From contig JAQUZA010000148.1 of the NCBI GenBank assembly GCA_028691595.1, positions 1 through 7,393 of the forward strand: DNA of 7,393 bases, given 5' to 3'. The DNA is from Candidatus Rifleibacteriota bacterium (GTDB taxonomy: Bacteria > Muiribacteriota > Ozemobacteria > Ozemobacterales > Ozemobacteraceae). Within the stretch, counting starts at the first letter, position 1. Every line of letters begins with the position of its first letter. Both the position numbers and the translations under genes were made by a program. Positions 6,301 through 7,393 of the stretch are shown here, in pieces. The notes beneath the pieces are model-generated. The model made no database searches and was not told the origin of the DNA. It saw only the letters and a list, made by a program, of their open reading frames with translations.

Positions 6301-7393
6301 GCCTGAATTGTTGCAGAATAATCGGCTATGGCGCGGCCAATTCCGTTGCCGGCGAGAAGCCTTTGAGAATTGTCTCTGACGGCCGCGGCAACCAACTCTG
6401 AGGTCTGGCGATGACAATGATGTTCGTTGCGGCAATAACATGAAAAGCATCTGAATGTTTCGCTCGACATTTCATCGAGATCTGATTGGGCACGTTTAAT
6501 CAGACCGATTCGGTCAGCTCCAACAGCCACAGCGATCGCGTCAAGTGCCTGTGGCATTGACTCTTCAACGGTTGTTTCAGCGCCAACAATAAGGTGGGCG
6601 GCTTCTGCTATACCAGATATCAGCTTTTCGCGTTGTTCCTGTATCTGCCTGGCCCGATGACTGACGGAAATATCTCTGACTATGCCGACAATTCTCGGTT
6701 CTTCACGGTCTTTAAGGCGACAGGTAACCTTTATCACTTCGCCGAAAATGGTTGTTGAATCGGGCAGGTCTATTTCGCGCGACAACTTTTCGTTGTGCCC
6801 ATCGATAACTGAGTGAGGCTCAGAAATAAGCATGGGCTCAGCCCCCGGAAACAACTCAGTGTCGGTTCTGCCGGTTACCTGGTCTGCGTTACAATTGAAA
6901 GCCCTGGCGAAAGATTCATTGCAAAGAAGATAACGACCCTGAAAGTCTTTGACAAAAATATAATCTGGAATCGAATCTATAAGGTGCTTGAGAAAGGATT
7001 TCTGCCCCTCAAGCTCGTCAGTTACATTGCGCAGTTTGCGGTTGAGGGCCAGCAGGTAAAAAATCACCAGACCCAGTAGAACCATAGCTGCCGAAAGACC
7101 CAGAATCCAGCTGCGGAACTTTTTGATCATCGCCGTGACCAGAGAATTGTCGCTGCCGTAGGGATCAAGACCCAAAACCTGCATCAACTGATGAACCTGC
7201 CCGTAATTGGCAGCAATTCCCCAGGTAATTTTTTTGGGTATTTCGATATTGGACATCTTTAAAAGAGCCAGGTTAACCCTCTCGGTCAGGTTATCGCTGG
7301 TGTGCTGAACCCTGGCAAAAGACCATTCAGGGTATAAACGGGTCGAGCAGGCAAAAGGCAGAGACTCGGTGTGAAGATAAAGCTCTCGACTGA
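3342..7393 (-). CDS. hybrid sensor histidine kinase with TtrS/PhnD-like sensor, PAS-GAF-PAS-PAS, two receivers and HPt (partial, N-terminus outside window)
   Basis: The frame is open from the right edge to TAA at 3344-3342, giving 1349 visible residues. Numbering here runs from the Met at 7256, which is probably internal: the 45 codons before it are open and read TRLYPEW and SDNLTERVNLALLKM, leading into WGIAANYGQVHQLM and LGLDPYG. This is the end of a periplasmic binding-protein-like sensor as in TtrS. Order: TM 49-71; PAS 84-199; GAF about 207-378, with a Cys/His cluster at 270-282; PAS_3-type domains 383-500 and 507-628; coiled linker; HisKA with phospho-His H665 in NMSHEIRTP; HATPase with N782, DTGIGM (814-819) and GGTGLGL (843-849); a degenerate receiver 897-1018; an intact receiver 1045-1163 with E1051/D1052, phospho-Asp D1095, T1125 and K1147; and HPt with H1242 in AHTIKGSAANLGG. 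The architecture supports a full internal phosphorelay to an unseen response regulator. The sensed ligand is unknown. Downstream it converges on the flotillin operon, with no response regulator beside it on this side. Confidence 0.92.
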   Translation of the reverse strand, partial: SRELYLHTESLPFACSTRLYPEWSFARVQHTSDNLTERVNLALLKMSNIEIPKKITWGIAANYGQVHQLMQVLGLDPYGSDNSLVTAMIKKFRSWILGLSAAMVLLGLVIFYLLALNRKLRNVTDELEGQKSFLKHLIDSIPDYIFVKDFQGRYLLCNESFARAFNCNADQVTGRTDTELFPGAEPMLISEPHSVIDGHNEKLSREIDLPDSTTIFGEVIKVTCRLKDREEPRIVGIVRDISVSHRARQIQEQREKLISGIAEAAHLIVGAETTVEESMPQALDAIAVAVGADRIGLIKRAQSDLDEMSSETFRCFSCYCRNEHHCHRQTSELVAAAVRDNSQRLLAGNGIGRAIADYSATIQASLRAVGIKSLLIIPVFVHKKFWGCLEVHILAEERHWLDFEISALELAADIFGSMIERSNDFRQLVDYRDRLKLALDSAGLFLWEFDFENNLNNTPDDLYRNLGYTTTGEIEKQRAMGFEILHADDLHLIKNIAEVESCQFEVRLKSQAGKYLWHSFIGRNYFGVSHRHIRLIGFFRNTTVEHESAMALRMEEGRNVHALTAAHAASWEYVPEERRFYWSGHIKSLLGYNPEIFSPNIQSVYQVVHPDDLAEAKNAVRSFLITGKELRFDCRLRRFDGSYSWFTNIGTQVKDPELAEYRYYGILIDISETRALQQNLLEARNRAEEMALQAQQASQAKTEFLANMSHEIRTPMNGILGMLELLMATDLNNRQKEFADLIYRSSHSLLNILNSVLDLSKIEAGKLQLEPVATNLRRLLEEIVSLMQPIAEKKRVEMVLKFPPSVPENVIVDGGRLRQVLINLLSNAVKFTEEGFVSLEVSSEPDNEAACNFIFRVKDTGIGMTAEQQKVVFEKFSQADSSITRRFGGTGLGLTICQELVKLMGGEISLESAPGLGTKINFALKLPLGNLITSETPSFPDKLKVLVDGQNNPIIDSVTEILTSWQINWQKISGDKLKETLNRSKNTDSIFLNIIDMPPGEKMADALKNFEHQGLAGTIFLMTPRQVAAESSSGRRRSSTFHLCKPVTSSKLHNAMFEILNRKQESLDLTGHLVKNVSGRFKALSPNLTLRILVVEDNEINQEVAKGILEMFGCATTMAGSGPEALEILEQNKFDAIFLDCQMPDMDGFEVIKRIRTVEALKDLPVIAMTAHSMPGDREKCLVSGMNDYLAKPINPDLLLQILRNIKEHTDNSNRLVLPVDISKSEWADAPDNVVFDAARIRRIFSHKAGALAKIVEVSQTNFSKLIAELDKHRAEKNYKACSKCAHTIKGSAANLGGNLVADLAMQLEAAVLSENDPLIDKLKAELVVHYKDFYLAIKALSDELNQKS

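Noticed and set aside
5586..6401. A 271-codon open frame on the plus strand opposite the kinase GAF/PAS region
   Set aside because: It lies wholly antisense to well-conserved kinase domains, has no recognisable domain and no good ribosome binding site, and its protein reads as a shadow of kinase codons.
1..7393. Mobile element, CRISPR array, tRNA or rRNA
   Set aside because: No transposase, integrase, terminal repeats, spaced repeat array or RNA gene structure was seen; nearly all bases are explained by four protein genes and two short intergenic gaps.

Overview
The window comes from a bacterial chromosome of intermediate GC content (just under half G+C by eye). It probably belongs to an environmental Gram-negative-type organism, because the large kinase has a domain normally found in the periplasm and there is a lipid-linked-sugar type glycosyltransferase. 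The phylum cannot be fixed from the sequence. No rRNA, tRNA, CRISPR array, insertion sequence or integrase was found, and nothing suggests recent transfer.

Layout, left to right. (1) Bases 1-852, minus strand: the N-terminal 284 residues of a polytopic GT-C glycosyltransferase resembling family GT87/DUF2029, cut by the left edge. (2) Bases 853-972: a 120-bp divergent intergenic region holding two interlocked, oppositely facing sigma70-like promoters and a strong ribosome binding site for a TTG start. (3) Bases 973-3245, plus strand: a two-gene operon with a 13-nt overlap, made of an NfeD-type membrane protein with a His/Asp-rich loop and an OB-fold tail, followed by a flotillin (SPFH/band 7) with a long Ala/Glu-rich coiled coil. 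(4) Bases 3246-3341: a convergent intergenic region with two overlapping hairpins, one an 18-bp perfect stem. (5) Bases 3342-7393, minus strand: a very large hybrid sensor histidine kinase, cut by the right edge. Its order is the end of a periplasmic binding-protein-like sensor (TtrS/PhnD type), TM, PAS, GAF, PAS, PAS, HisKA, HATPase, degenerate receiver, intact receiver and HPt.

How the genes relate. NfeD protein and flotillin form a known functional pair (compare yuaF-floT in Bacillus and yqiJ-yqiK in E. coli) that organises membrane microdomains. The kinase is an independent, convergently transcribed unit and would pass phosphate His - Asp - His (HPt) to a response regulator encoded elsewhere. 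The glycosyltransferase is divergent from the NfeD/flotillin operon and shares its control region. No clearly new multi-gene system is visible. The points most worth a second look are a Cys/His cluster in the kinase GAF domain, the kinase sensor domain lying upstream of the apparent ATG, a 44-residue tandem repeat in the flotillin, the His/Asp-rich NfeD loop and the interlocked divergent promoters.
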